Source: Anisus vortex
Taxonomy: Eukaryota > Mollusca > Gastropoda > Planorbidae
Length of the DNA stretch: 64,000 nucleotides
Direction: 5' to 3'
Assembly: GCA_949126835.1 (NCBI GenBank)
Contig: CASBPS010000109.1
Location: forward strand, 248,001-312,000
Shown: positions 10,925-20,572 of the stretch, piece by piece
How positions within the stretch are numbered: the stretch's first letter is position 1
Layout: each line of letters begins with the position of its first letter
Made by a program: the position numbers and the translations under genes
The notes under the pieces: model-generated
What the model was told of the DNA's origin: nothing
The model's database searches: none
The model's input: the letters and a program-made list of their open reading frames with translations, nothing else

Positions 10925-12538
10925 CTAATGAAACCTTTCCAGAGCTCCCTGGCTCTCAGGATGATAGGCACTTGATAGCCTATGGCTTATTCCTAATTGT
11001 TCCATGACTTGTTTGAAAATGTTCGAAGTAAAGTTAGTCCCCTGGTCGGACTGTACTGTCTTCGGTAGGCCATAACGTGTGAAGAAATTTGTCAGGGCGT
11101 CTACCACCTTCACTGTTGTTATGTTCCGCAACGGAATGGCTTCCGGGAAGCGAGTGGATGAACACATGACTGTGAGCAGGTATTGAAAACCGGCTTTTGT
11201 TTTCGGTAACGGGCCCACGCAATCAATGAGTATATGACTGAATGGTTCGTCGAACGCTGGTATCGGCTGGAGTGGAGCGACAGGAATTCGTTGGTTAGGA
11301 CGTCCTACCATTTGGCATACGTGGCAAGTCATGCAGTATTGTTCGACATCTCTTCTCAGTCCTGGCCAGTAGAAGTAAGGGAGGATACGGTGGTGCGTTT
11401 TTCGGACTCCCATGTGACCAGCGAAAGGAAGATCATGCGCCATACGCAGTATATCTTGACGATAGCACTTAGGTATTACAATCTGGTGAATACTGTCCCA
11501 CTCGTTTGTACCTGATTTGAGCGGTTTCGACTTACTCATCAACACTTCATCTTTCATGTAAAAACATTCCGCCATTGCATCTGCAGTCTTTTCATCAACA
11601 GCTTTCATTCTGAGTTGCATTATTACTTCGTCATTCAATTGTTCTTTCACCAATTTCTGCTTTGGTGACAAAATGTTATCGTTCTCTGTTGCATCACCAG
11701 TTGTTAGTTCAGCTAAGAACGTAGCACTTAAATCGATGTCAGGTGTTTCAGTTATCACTGTTTCATTCGCATGTGTGTCTTCAGAACAGACAAACACATC
11801 TTTCGTTGCACTACACGGCGTAGCAGGAGTCTTTACCGACTTCTTTTTCTGCATTGCTCTTGTCAGTGCACATGTTGGGCGTTCATTGGCAGGACGTAGG
11901 TTTTTGTCCTCCGCCATCTTTGTCTCCAACACTTTAACCATGGGCTCGACAGTGACTCTGCCGCCCATAATGTCATTTCCTAATATCATGGAAACGCCTT
12001 TGACGGGTAGTGCGCGCCACACTCCCACTACGATGTTACCTGTAAAAATATCCGACTTGAGTTTTATTCTGTGCAGTGGAGCTTCCACAGCCTCCATACT
12101 AGCACCTCTCAGCACAACAGACTCACCGGTACTGGTGGCATCCGTTAACGGCACACTGCCCTCCAGGATCACGCTGACAGCAGAACCCGTGTCACGTAAT
12201 ATCTGTATTTTCTTCTTGCTGAGTACATCGACTTCTGTCGACACTGTCCCCTCGTAGACAAAGGGTCGAAAATCGGATAGGTCGTCCTCTTCCGGGACTT
12301 CAGGAACCATCTGTTCCTCACGGCCTTCTGAAAGCATAATAGATTGAGTACAGCTATTCTCTTTTACCTTAGATAGACTGTTCTCAAAAACCATCGACTC
12401 CACAACCATGGGCGATGCCGGCCGCATTTCTTTTGAGTTTCTTGACCCTGTGTTGCACACTTCTTCTGTCTGCTTGCTATCTTGGTAAGGATCCAACAAT
12501 CTTTCTTCATGTGGCCCTCTTTCTTGCAATTGAAACAT
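10925..12538 (-). pseudogene. pol: Gypsy pol 5' part: aspartic protease and integrase
   Basis: 537 codons overlapping the end of gag in another frame, as expected for frameshift expression. Protease: the ILRDTGSAVSVI active-site motif near residue 112. An integrase zinc-binding region with paired histidines and C-x2-C (CMTCHVC) lies around residues 370-415. The integrase core has the catalytic aspartates in LIDCVGPL and QSDQGTNF and the glutamate region in HPESQGALERFH. The ORF ends at a TAG right after ..ERFH, and the same frame continues with TLKSMLKK, so this looks like a single C-to-T nonsense change (a glutamine is usual there). No RT lies between protease and integrase. Confidence 0.9.
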
Positions 12539-13263
12539 ACCACCTTTGCTTTATTTACATCTGTCTGCTTCCTGAAATGAACTAAGTTACTATTATTATT
12601 TACACCACTGTTCTTATTATTTTTTTCACTTGTCTCTTTTGGTTTACTAGCCTCCTTGGGCTCTGGTTTGTGCTCTTTGGGTTTGTCAGCATAATATGGC
12701 TTTATGCTGGCGTGAATTATGGCATAGTTATCTGCCAATCTAGCAGCTTCATGCACATCTTCAACCCCTCGGTCTGAGATGTGGGTTTTAATATCCACTC
12801 GAATACAATCATTGAATTCCTCAAACAATATTAGGTTCTTGAGTTTATCAAACTCACTTACATTCTGTGACCTTAGCCACTGTTCTAACATTTTCTCCTT
12901 TTGTCTCAAAAAGTCTACATGAGTTTGATCATATGCCTTCTTTCTGTCTCTAAATAGCTTTCTATATTTTTCTGGTGTCAGGGAATAACTTTTTAGCACC
13001 CTATCTTTGATCACTTCATAGTCATTTATTTCCTCGGGTGTTAAACTCAACACTACGTCCAATGCTTTTCCTTTGTTGAGAGTTGACCGTAACAATAAGG
13101 CCATCTTATCATCAGGGAACTGATAATCTACAGCTATCCTCTCAAAAAGCAAAAAGAAATCTTGAACATCTTCTTCTCTGAATATAGGCAAGTGTTGCTT
13201 CATTGCGCTAATATCCATACCATTGCTGTCCCTACGATGGTCAGGTCTGTTCATGCGTGCCAT
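12364..13263 (-). pseudogene. gag: Gypsy gag with CCHC zinc knuckle
   Basis: 299 codons. The N-terminal two thirds resembles a capsid domain (FREEDVQDFFLLFERIA, then a helical region to about residue 190). A Lys/Glu/Pro-rich linker follows, then a CCHC knuckle CFNCKKEGHMKKDC near residue 243 for nucleic-acid packaging. The C-terminus overlaps pol by 175 bases. The preceding 129-codon ORF lies in another frame and ends four bases before this ATG, so gag is probably broken by a small indel there. Confidence 0.85.
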
Positions 13264-13265
13264 CT

Positions 13266-13655
13266 CTATCCTTTCTCTGCTTCAATACTAATTCTTTCAT
13301 TTTCTATCCTAATTCTTTCCAATTCCATTCTCTTCATAGCTAATTGGAATTTTAGGTTTTCACTCAACCCATTGTTTGATGATCTATATGACATATTTCT
13401 TACCTCGTCTCCGTGGGCAATTACCTCGCCCCCACTGGGAGCTACATAACCTTCATTGATATCGTTCTGTCCCACTTCAACTACATTAACAGTGTTCATG
13501 GCATTCTGCCCGTTCAAACATGTCATAATTTCTTTGGTCAAACGATTACGATTAGGTCTTGCCTGTCCTGCCTCAATCCCAAAGGACTCAGCTAATTCTT
13601 TTAGTTCAGCAAATGACATGGCATTAAGTTCCTCACTTGATATATTCGAAGCCAT
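13266..13655 (-). pseudogene. gag: Gypsy gag N-terminal part with coiled coil, frame-broken
   Basis: 129 codons starting at the first good ATG after the 5' LTR leader. The start reads MASNISSEELNAMSFAELKE, a SAP-like or helical opening often seen in metazoan gypsy gag. The end is a charged coiled coil (MELERIRIENERISIEAEK) stopped by TAG at 13268-13266. Shifting one base at the AAAGG run just before the stop gives a frame that runs straight into the gag ORF at 13263. This indicates an indel or, less likely, a programmed shift. Confidence 0.75.
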
Positions 13656-13907
13656 AGCATAGCGTTCGAAATATTTGTGATAGTAGAGTAGTATATATTG
13701 TATAATAAAATATAACGTTCCAACTTACGATTTGTCCAGAAATTTGCACAATATAATATTAAACACTTCGTGGAATCTTCACACTTCCCAAGGAATAAAT
13801 GCGCAAACCAGTTCTCTCCTCTTTTAAAAAAAAAAAATAGTTTCACAGTCCTAGAAAACGAAACACAAATATGCCGCTCTCAGTACTACTAATGTCACAA
13901 AATATTT

Positions 13908-14074
13908 CTAGGTCAGGAAAAATATAACTCAAATTTTCCAGACGAGATCAACAAATTTTTTTCCAATCCTAGATCAGGAAAAGTAGAACTCATATCGAAC
14001 GAGACCACTAAATTTTGTTAATCCTAGGTCAGGAAAAGTAGAACTCAAAAATACCGGGCGAGACCACCAAATTT
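13908..14074 (-). repeat. Tandem leader repeats next to the primer-binding site
   Basis: Three imperfect 55-61-bp copies (starting 13908, 13969, 14024), each with CTAGGTCAGGAAAAGTAGAA, then a GAGACCACCAAATTTTGTT-type end. The last copy abuts the LTR, where minus-strand TGGTGGTCTCGCCCGG begins five bases inside the LTR and fits a tRNA primer-binding site. The primer-site-like motif is therefore present three times in decreasing quality. Confidence 0.7.
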
Positions 14075-14747
14075 TGTTACGTCCACAATCCCCTTGTGGC
14101 CAGAGCTGTGTAGATCTTGCTGATAATTCTCGTTAGTCCTAGGGGAGACTTTAATTATTAGTATTTATGTTTCAGTATTACACGAACTCTTCTTATAGTC
14201 CTGGGCACAAATTCAGTATTTGTATTCCAACATTTCCTTTCTTGTACATTAGGGTAGTAGATAAATCTTGTAGTAATGTATACAACATAATAGAATAGTA
14301 ACTTGACAAGGAAGCTTCAGTGTAACTGTTGTTGATAGTTTATTTCAGGTGGTATGTTCAATATATACAATATATCTATTATGTACAGTTAGAATAAAAT
14401 AGTGCAAACACAAACGTTCTCAAAGGAACATATTTTTAAACTCTCTGTCTTTCAGACAAAACAAATCATTAAATACTATCCGAGTGGTGCAAGGGATAGA
14501 CCCATTACCAGTAGGGGTGAAAATCATGGTATCATTACAAAACTCATAACAAAAACGATAGGAACTTCCCCTATTAAATAATGAGTCGTTCCCAGACTCT
14601 GAGAATTTGAGATCAACACAGAATCCCAACATTACCTAGAACCTTTTATTTTCCTACTAAACGTCCTAATATGGTGTGTAGTAAGAAAAGAGAGAGAGAG
14701 AGGAATAAACATTGCGTGTTCCAATTCTTGGAAAAACAATATACATG

Positions 14748-14750
<3 letters not shown>
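14075..14750 (-). repeat. 5' LTR of the gypsy element
   Basis: 676 bp, same ends as the left LTR. Differences from it are four substitutions (in the first 20 bases, near CACGAA, near GTAGTA, and near the ACATATTTT run). It adjoins the (TA)n tract at 14751. Confidence 0.92.

Positions 14751-14833
<83 letters not shown>
14751..14833. repeat. (TA)n microsatellite between two LTR insertions
   Basis: About 80 bases of TA with one ATACAT interruption, lying between the gypsy 5' LTR and an oppositely oriented solo LTR. Confidence 0.95.
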
Positions 14834-14834
<1 letters not shown>

Positions 14835-15526
14835 GTCACATATTGGTGGTTCCAAATGCTAGAACACACATTACTTATTTCCTCTCTCTCTCTCTAATAC
14901 GAGTTTTTGGGCTGTGCTGAACCTGGACTGATCTAAGAATCCATTCTCGTGCCAACCTGAAATTCTAGGAATGGCTAGGAATGTTCTATTATTTCTCGTA
15001 CAGGGGAGTTTATGTTAAAACTATCATTTTTATTATGAGGTTTGTAATGATACCATTATTTTCACCCCTTCTAGTAATAGGTCTGTTCCCCGCTCTCCTC
15101 CGCTAGTATTTAAGGCTAGGCAGCTAGATTTTGTGCGGAGTTTCTGCAGTGTTTTGCAGAGTTTTGTACAGAGTGGACGCTTGTGTTGACACTATTTTAT
15201 TCTAACTGTCTATAATCTTCATATTGTATATATTTGCACATATCACCTGAATTAAATTATCAACAACATTTACACTGAAGTTTCCTCGTCAAGTTACTAT
15301 TTTTGTTTCATTGTTTACAATATTATAATATATATATATTTATTTACAACTACAACGTCAAGGAAAAAAAACTGTTAGAACGCGAATCCTGAGTTTGTGC
15401 CCAGGACAATAAGGAGAGTTCGTGGAATACTGAAATATAAGTAATAATAACCAAAGTCTACCCTAGGACGAACGAGAATTATCAACAACATTTACACGGC
15501 TCTGACCACAAGGGGATTGTGGTCGT

Positions 15527-15530
<4 letters not shown>
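14834..15530 (+). mobile_element. Solo LTR of a related gypsy family, plus orientation
   Basis: 697 bp from TGTCACAT to GGTCGTAACA, embedded in TA repeat on both sides. Its ends (TGTCA...CGTAACA) and internal blocks (the CCACAAGGGGATTGTGG end, the GTGCCCAGGACAATAAGGA block, GTTACTATT) match the reverse complement of the neighbouring gypsy LTR, with considerable divergence. A promoter-like TATTTAAGG lies near 15108. No internal coding region is present, so it is a recombination product. Confidence 0.85.
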
Positions 15531-15566
<36 letters not shown>

Positions 15567-15612
15567 AGATATATAGATAGATATATAGATAGATAGATAG
15601 ATGGATAGATAA

Positions 15613-15693
<81 letters not shown>
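15531..15693. repeat. (TA)n then (TAGA)n microsatellite
   Basis: TA repeats followed by over 20 TAGA/GATA units. The ORFs rich in IYLS across it are artefacts of the repeat. Confidence 0.95.
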
Positions 15694-15888
15694 GTGATTA
15701 TATATATGGAGAAAGGGAGAGAAACCAAGAGGTATAAAGACAGACTGACAAATAAATAGAAACAAAGATATTAATAAAATGGACTTGTGTTGCATGGTCA
15801 AATCACTTTTTCTAATTAAATTTTTAAGTTATTGCCAAAATGTATTTGTATTTATAATGCAAATTAATTTCCAAATTGCTGTACTCAC
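15694..15888. other. Short unremarkable AT-rich stretch
   Basis: No feature seen. Confidence 0.4.
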
Positions 15889-15915
15889 ATGAATATGAAA
15901 AGTAAGACAATGACG
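15889..15915 (-). CDS. Candidate 27-nt micro-exon
   Basis: Minus strand: acceptor TTATTTTCAG, 27 bases, donor GTGAGTAC. Phase 0 gives RHCLTFHIH; phase 2 gives the hydrophobic VIVLLFIF, so a membrane-segment reading exists if the upstream phase differs. It has the same length as the exons at 17048 and 19001. The function is unknown. Confidence 0.35.
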
Positions 15916-16550
15916 CTGAAAATAAGTAAAATGAAAGCTAAATACTGTATGAAATATTGTATATTGAACAAAGTTTATACATGTCATATATGCATAATAT
16001 TACAATTTATTGTGCAGGTAATTATAGATAGACATTCTAATAAATACAGAGGCAATAATAAGGCCTATAAGTAATAAGGGGTGTTTAATTACTACATTGG
16101 TGGCGCAATATAACTACAGGATCTAATGTATTATATCTTACATATCTAATATATATCTTTGTTCAGTGATCTATAATAGTTACATCAGAAAAGTTATTAT
16201 AATAGAAATTTGATGCAAAGGTAATATACTCACAAAAACAGGCCTTTACATATGAATTGACAACTAAAATCAGAAACGAAAATATGCAATAAAATTAAAA
16301 TAGGCATATGACCTGCACCTTTAAAAATTATTCTTTTTTAAAATAGATGCTTCGAAATTAAAATGTCTGCTATGTAATGTAACATAAATGACGCTTTGAT
16401 TTTGACTAGTTCATTTACTTTTCATTTTAAAACATTTTTACAGCAACCTCTAACTAAAAAAAAATAAACAAAATACAGTTTAAGTTTAAGTTATATATAT
16501 TTTAGTTTAATTACAACGAAGGTCCCGTTTAAATAAAAATGTTTACTTAC

Positions 16551-16559
16551 CGAAATTTC
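16551..16559 (-). CDS. Candidate 9-nt micro-exon
   Basis: Minus strand: a long polypyrimidine tract ending CAG, nine bases (EIS in phase 0), then GTAAGTAAAC. Both splice sites are excellent matches despite the tiny exon. It lies between two 27-nt candidates and keeps their frame. Confidence 0.35.
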
Positions 16560-16647
16560 CTGAAAAAAAAAAGAAAACATTTTATAGAAAAAATATTGTC
16601 GAAGATTGTTAAATTAGATGATAAAGCTATCATTTGTGTAAGTAAAG

Positions 16648-16703
16648 TACCTTTCGGACCAAACTAATCATAGGGACGGTGAAACAGCGATCACAACTTT
16701 CTG
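16648..16703 (-). mobile_element. SINE 3' tail fragment
   Basis: ACCTTTCGGACCAAACTAAT then CATAGGGACGGTGAAACAGCG matches the end block of the SINE at 63225 (ACCTTCGGACCAAAGTGATC, CATAGGGCTGGTGAAGCAGCG). Confidence 0.6.
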
Positions 16704-16813
16704 GTGAGTCTAATATTTTATTCTATTTACACGGTGGAACTTGTAACCAATTGCCACTGATGTATAATAGCCAACATACAAAATCTACATAATTTAGATA
16801 AATAATTTACATC

Positions 16814-16988
16814 AGGGGTCGGAACCCGTTTGATAATAGTGTGCCAACAAATTAAAAGTCATCTAGCCCTAGCACTTAACTTCTTGTAGATAGTGCTTGA
16901 ATTGTCAATTTAAATATCTTCATCATTCCATTGAAAACGCCCTGCGTGCTGAGTGTGGCATGCGTGCCGTAGGCTGTCGACCCTTGAT
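16814..16988. mobile_element. hAT-like MITE
   Basis: Starts CAGGGGTCGGAACC and ends GGCTGTCGACCCTTG, imperfect inverted ends of the same type as the element at 27821-29683 (CAGGTGTCGGCAACC). The interior has GTGTGCCAAC and TGGCATGCGTGCC near the ends. The 8-bp target duplication is not clean. Confidence 0.55.
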
Positions 16989-17047
16989 CTTTGCAATTAA
17001 TTTTCGTAATTTCTTTTAACAAAGAACATTCTCTATAAATTACTTAC

Positions 17048-17074
17048 CATTGCTCTATACGTCGATTGAGTTTC
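17048..17074 (-). CDS. Candidate 27-nt micro-exon with YxxM motif
   Basis: Minus strand: acceptor TTGTTTTCAG, 27 bases, donor GTAAGTAATT. Phase 0 reads ETQSTYRAM; phase 2 reads KLNRRIEQ. In phase 0 it follows the exon at 19027 (..EYLALQ), so the join carries YLAL, six residues, then YRAM, a spacing like that of an ITAM. Whether this is signalling sequence is an inference. Confidence 0.4.
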
Positions 17075-17564
17075 CTGAAAACAAGCATAGTACATATTAA
17101 GCGTCATGTAGTTTACGTATGAAATAATAAATATAGTCTTTATAAGGCCTATAATAATTCAATAAAAGTTGGTAATAATTTACTTAGCCAACGACGCAAT
17201 ATGTTGTTCTAGTATAGATTATACCCGTTTATAAGTTGTTTTTGGCATAATCACGAAATATTTGGTTTAAAGTTTAAAGTGTGATGAATATATTACGGTT
17301 CAACTATTTATTATTAAGATTAAATATTAATTTTTCATTAGTTTAGTGAGGAATCTTTCGCTAGTTCAAAGTGAGCTTGCTACTGTCAGCCTTTCCCTTT
17401 TTCTTACCGACCACTTTTCCTCCCACCTCATTTTGCATTACTTGCTCCCCCCCCTCCCCCCTCCACCCCTCCACACACGCCACTGGTAAATAATGTTGAA
17501 GTTGAAAAATAAAACACAATTTAAAACGTGTTGTTTTATTTCTCTCTATATGAAATGTTTAGGA
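17075..17564. other. AT-rich, intron-like
   Basis: No coding or repeat structure supported. A C-rich run lies around 17447-17470. Confidence 0.4.
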
Positions 17565-17816
17565 TGAAACTAGAATAGTATGGCCACATAGCTAGAGCCA
17601 ACGGGCTTGCCGAATCTCTATTCTGCAAGGTACTACCAGAGGAGGGAGAAAGAGAGGAAGGCAACGGAAACGATGGGAGGATAACATCAGTAAGTGGACA
17701 GACGTAAAACTGTGCGACGCAGTGTGAAGGACTGAGAGACGGGAGGAATGGAGGAGGATTGTGTACATGTCATCTGTTGCGCCCCAACGGTCCAACAGAC
17801 TACAGGATATGTAGGA
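17565..17816 (+). mobile_element. 3' end of a non-LTR retrotransposon (LINE) RT ORF
   Basis: The plus-strand conceptual translation has YGHIARANGLAES, then across frame breaks a GR-rich block and KWTDVKLCDAV, REEWRRIVYMSS and APQRSN. This is the characteristic C-terminal tail of RTE/CR1-type LINE polyproteins just before their stop. It is 5'-truncated and frameshifted. Confidence 0.75.
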
Positions 17817-18425
17817 TGTACAATGCAGGACACGTTATTGCATTTTATATGACCGTGAAGCCGATTAATTTACATTTATTTTAGTCTGTCATTGATCTGT
17901 AATATTATTATGTGAGGCACTAGAATGTAATCTGCTTGAGAACCCTATCTAAATTAATAAAATGCCAACTCAACATAGCCTAGTTTTGAAAATAGCCGTA
18001 ATATCTAATCTAACAAGCCAGTGAAGAAAGGCATTCAGAGTCCTGATCTGGGCCATTTAAAAAACGAGACATCTAGGCATCTCGGTTTGAGAGTCTCATC
18101 TACCCAGACCAGAGGTTTCAAATGAATTCTAAAAAATGGCATGAAAAGTTAAAAGAAAAAAAAAGTGTCATGTGTATGTTCGCTTTTTTATTCAACATCA
18201 AAGTTAACGAATCTATTAGCTAAACTCAATTTTAAAAACATTCGCATAATATGATAGAGTTTAAAGCAAGTGACTTTTATGTGTATCCATTTCACTTGGA
18301 CATTGTTTATTTACGGAGTTTGAATCACTAGTATATAATTATAATATCAGGAAATCAGGAAAACCACTAACTTAACATCATTTAAAACATTAATAAAGAT
18401 GCAAGACTAGGGACCAGGGATGAAC

Positions 18426-18475
18426 GTAGGACGCAATAATCTTCTTTATAGAAAAGAGCGTCTGTAATATATAAA
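18426..18475 (+). repeat. Dispersed hairpin repeat, copy B
   Basis: GGACGCAATAATCTTCTTTA then TAGAAAAGAGCGTCTGTAAT and ATATAA. The GACGC/GCGTC and TTCT/AGAA arms are intact, so this copy forms the clearest stem-loop. Confidence 0.65.
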
Positions 18476-19000
18476 ATAATATAATAATAATGTTGTTTTT
18501 TTTATATAGCGATTCTACTCATGCCCAACGCAAGTTAAAGACCAACTGAAAAGGTCTTTCTAAAAGTAAAAAGGGACGAGATTTGGAATATCCTCAAACG
18601 GAATTGACGTTTGAGAAAGGAAATAAATAAACAAAATCTATATTTAAGCTTTTTGTTAAAAATAAAAACCTGGCAAAGATTCAAAACACGTGAAAATATT
18701 CATTTTTCCTAGTCGAAATCCTTTCTCTTGCGTCACTTTCCAATGTGCCGGAAATTAAGCATCTCAAATGGCTACAAGATTTGGATTTTTCCTTCGAAAA
18801 ACACACATTTAAGAGCAAATATTCAACTAATTACTTAAAAGTTTTCTTTGATATTTTGTATAAATGATTTTTATTACCATTCATATACTGAATACACTAT
18901 TTACTATCAAAACCAAATGTTAACTCAATTTTGATAAAAAGTTAATCACTTGGTCTTTAAGTTCGTCACAATAAATTTGTTAAATTTCTTTTACACTTAC

Positions 19001-19027
19001 TTGAAGGGCCAGATATTCATTATCCCC
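19001..19027 (-). CDS. Candidate 27-nt micro-exon with YxxL motif
   Basis: Minus strand: acceptor AAATATTTTCAG, 27 bases, donor GTAAGTGTAA. Phase 0 reads GDNEYLALQ; phase 1 hits a stop. The tyrosine motif EYLAL pairs with YRAM in the next exon. The length equals that of the exons at 17048 and 15889. The protein family is not recognised. Confidence 0.42.
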
Positions 19028-19089
19028 CTGAAAATATTTCAAAATATGTTATTTACATTATAGCACATAAGTTTACTTAACCTTTTGTC

Positions 19090-19137
19090 AGACGCAACTA
19101 TATACTTTATATAAAGGAGCGTCTGTAATATATATAG
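19090..19137 (+). repeat. Dispersed hairpin repeat, copy C
   Basis: AGACGCAACTATATACTTTA then TATAAAGGAGCGTCTGTAAT, followed by ATATAT and GATAAG-like sequence. Same orientation as copies A, B and D. Confidence 0.6.
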
Positions 19138-19326
19138 ATCTAAGTTAAGATAAGTATCGAAAAAATATAAAATATGTATCTCTTTTTTTTTATTTAACAG
19201 GTTTTTATTTAATCAAAAGGGAACCAAATAAATTTTAAAAAAAAACATGTTTTACCAGCTTACGCCCTCGTCTTTGTCTAAAAGATGGGAAAAAAATTAT
19301 TTTGTGTTGTGAAATTTTTCGATGTT

Positions 19327-19329
<3 letters not shown>

Positions 19330-19410
<81 letters not shown>
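19330..19410. repeat. (TA)n microsatellite
   Basis: About 80 bases of TA. The IYIY ORF across it is an artefact. Confidence 0.95.
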
Positions 19411-19412
<2 letters not shown>

Positions 19413-20453
19413 CATTTCTCTAAAACGCAATTCATTTGCTATACACTTGGATATAAAAGTATTACTAGAAACGTCTGATCACGTCAATGCCAGCCTTCAG
19501 TGAGTTTGTCTTCGGTTTCAATACATTGTAGGCCTACATTTTGCCTACTTACTGGCATAATAATTAAAATAATAGAACAGATGGGTAATAAAACAGCATA
19601 GCGGCCAACAGTAAATATATAAGCTTTCCTTTAGATCTGCTTTGAAGTTATCATAAATTAATTACGTTTTGGGGCAATATTTTGGGGTTAAATACATTTA
19701 GTTTAATTATATTTATGATTTATTTTTTTATTACAAATTACACAATGCTTTTTAATTTTTCACAAGAAATTTCTTAATCGGAATTATAGCTTTTATTTGT
19801 TGCATTTTAACCTTAAATCATTTGCAAAAAAAAAGCAGAATAATCACTATGTGTTTCCAAATTATGTCATTATTGAAAAGGCCGCAAAGAAAAGTAAGAT
19901 GTTATGTTTAAAATGTTAGATCTAGTTGTTTTTTTAACACTTACCGTAGATCTAATTAAAAGTCTTCAAAAAGTAATTTTTCTTGGGCAGGTAAGTGCCA
20001 GTCATTTTTTTGTACTTTTTAAATATATTTAACTTTGTAATAAAGACTAATTAAAAATTCGAAATCCATTTCGCTTCTTAATTTATTACTTCATGTTCAA
20101 TATCCTAACTATATAATATAGGTACTAGACCAAACCTGGACCTATAAACGACTCCGACAATGACCCTTGTGTAATAATTTTCAAATTTGAAAAGTGTAGA
20201 TCTACGTAATTATGAGAATGTTGCAGAATTTTTTTGTCATATTAAATTTATTTAGGCGATTTTTTTACGATTTGCTACGAAGGGAGAGAGAAAGTTGAAA
20301 ATAAATCTGTTTACACGTCATTTATGGAAGGCCCTTTATTTAACTGTTCTGTAAATGAGCCAAAGGATACAACATTTTGATTTAAATTACAAAACATTAA
20401 AACTGTTTATGATAAAACAGTTTTATGTGATTTTTATGAAACAATTTACTTAC
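19411..20453. other. AT-rich, no gene supported
   Basis: A minus-strand donor-like site at 19943 (CTTACCG) has no in-frame exon with a credible acceptor. Nothing else stands out. Confidence 0.4.
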
Positions 20454-20498
20454 ATATGCTTTGTTCCACGTGATCTTGACATGCCGAACACAGTTTAC
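20454..20498 (-). CDS. Possible 45-nt exon of the micro-exon gene
   Basis: Minus strand: bounded by a weak acceptor (TTCCTTACAAAG) and a good donor (GTAAGTAAATTG). It is open in phase 1-1 (KLCSACQDHVEQSI) and in phase 0 (VNCVRHVKITWNKAY). Either could link the coiled-coil exons to the tyrosine-motif exons. The acceptor is poor, so this is the least certain exon. Confidence 0.25.
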
Positions 20499-20572
20499 CT
20501 TTGTAAGGAACCAACTAACTTTTATTAACACCATTTTATATACATACATAAATACATATCATATTCATATGC

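Larger units (their letters stand above)
7948..14750 (-). mobile_element. Ty3/gypsy LTR retrotransposon, Gmr1-like order, internally deleted
   Basis: A 6.8-kb element with two 676-bp LTRs that differ at only four positions I can see, flanked by ATAT/TA microsatellite. Coding is on the minus strand: gag, protease, integrase, then the start of reverse transcriptase. Integrase upstream of RT is the order known for the Gmr1 clade of metazoan Ty3/gypsy elements and opposite to classical gypsy. RT is cut after its first ~60 residues, and the next recognisable code is the end of RNase H. With that deletion, a nonsense codon in integrase and a gag frame break, the copy is non-autonomous despite its youth. 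Confidence 0.9.

Noticed and set aside
10002..12257. Plus-strand ORFs across the gypsy element (10002, 11234, 11673)
   Set aside because: They are the complement of the real minus-strand pol gene.
16430..16480. Minus-strand acceptor (TTTTTTTTTAG) followed by a short open segment ending in a stop
   Set aside because: Could be a third terminal exon, but it lies in very A/T-rich DNA and has no supporting pattern.
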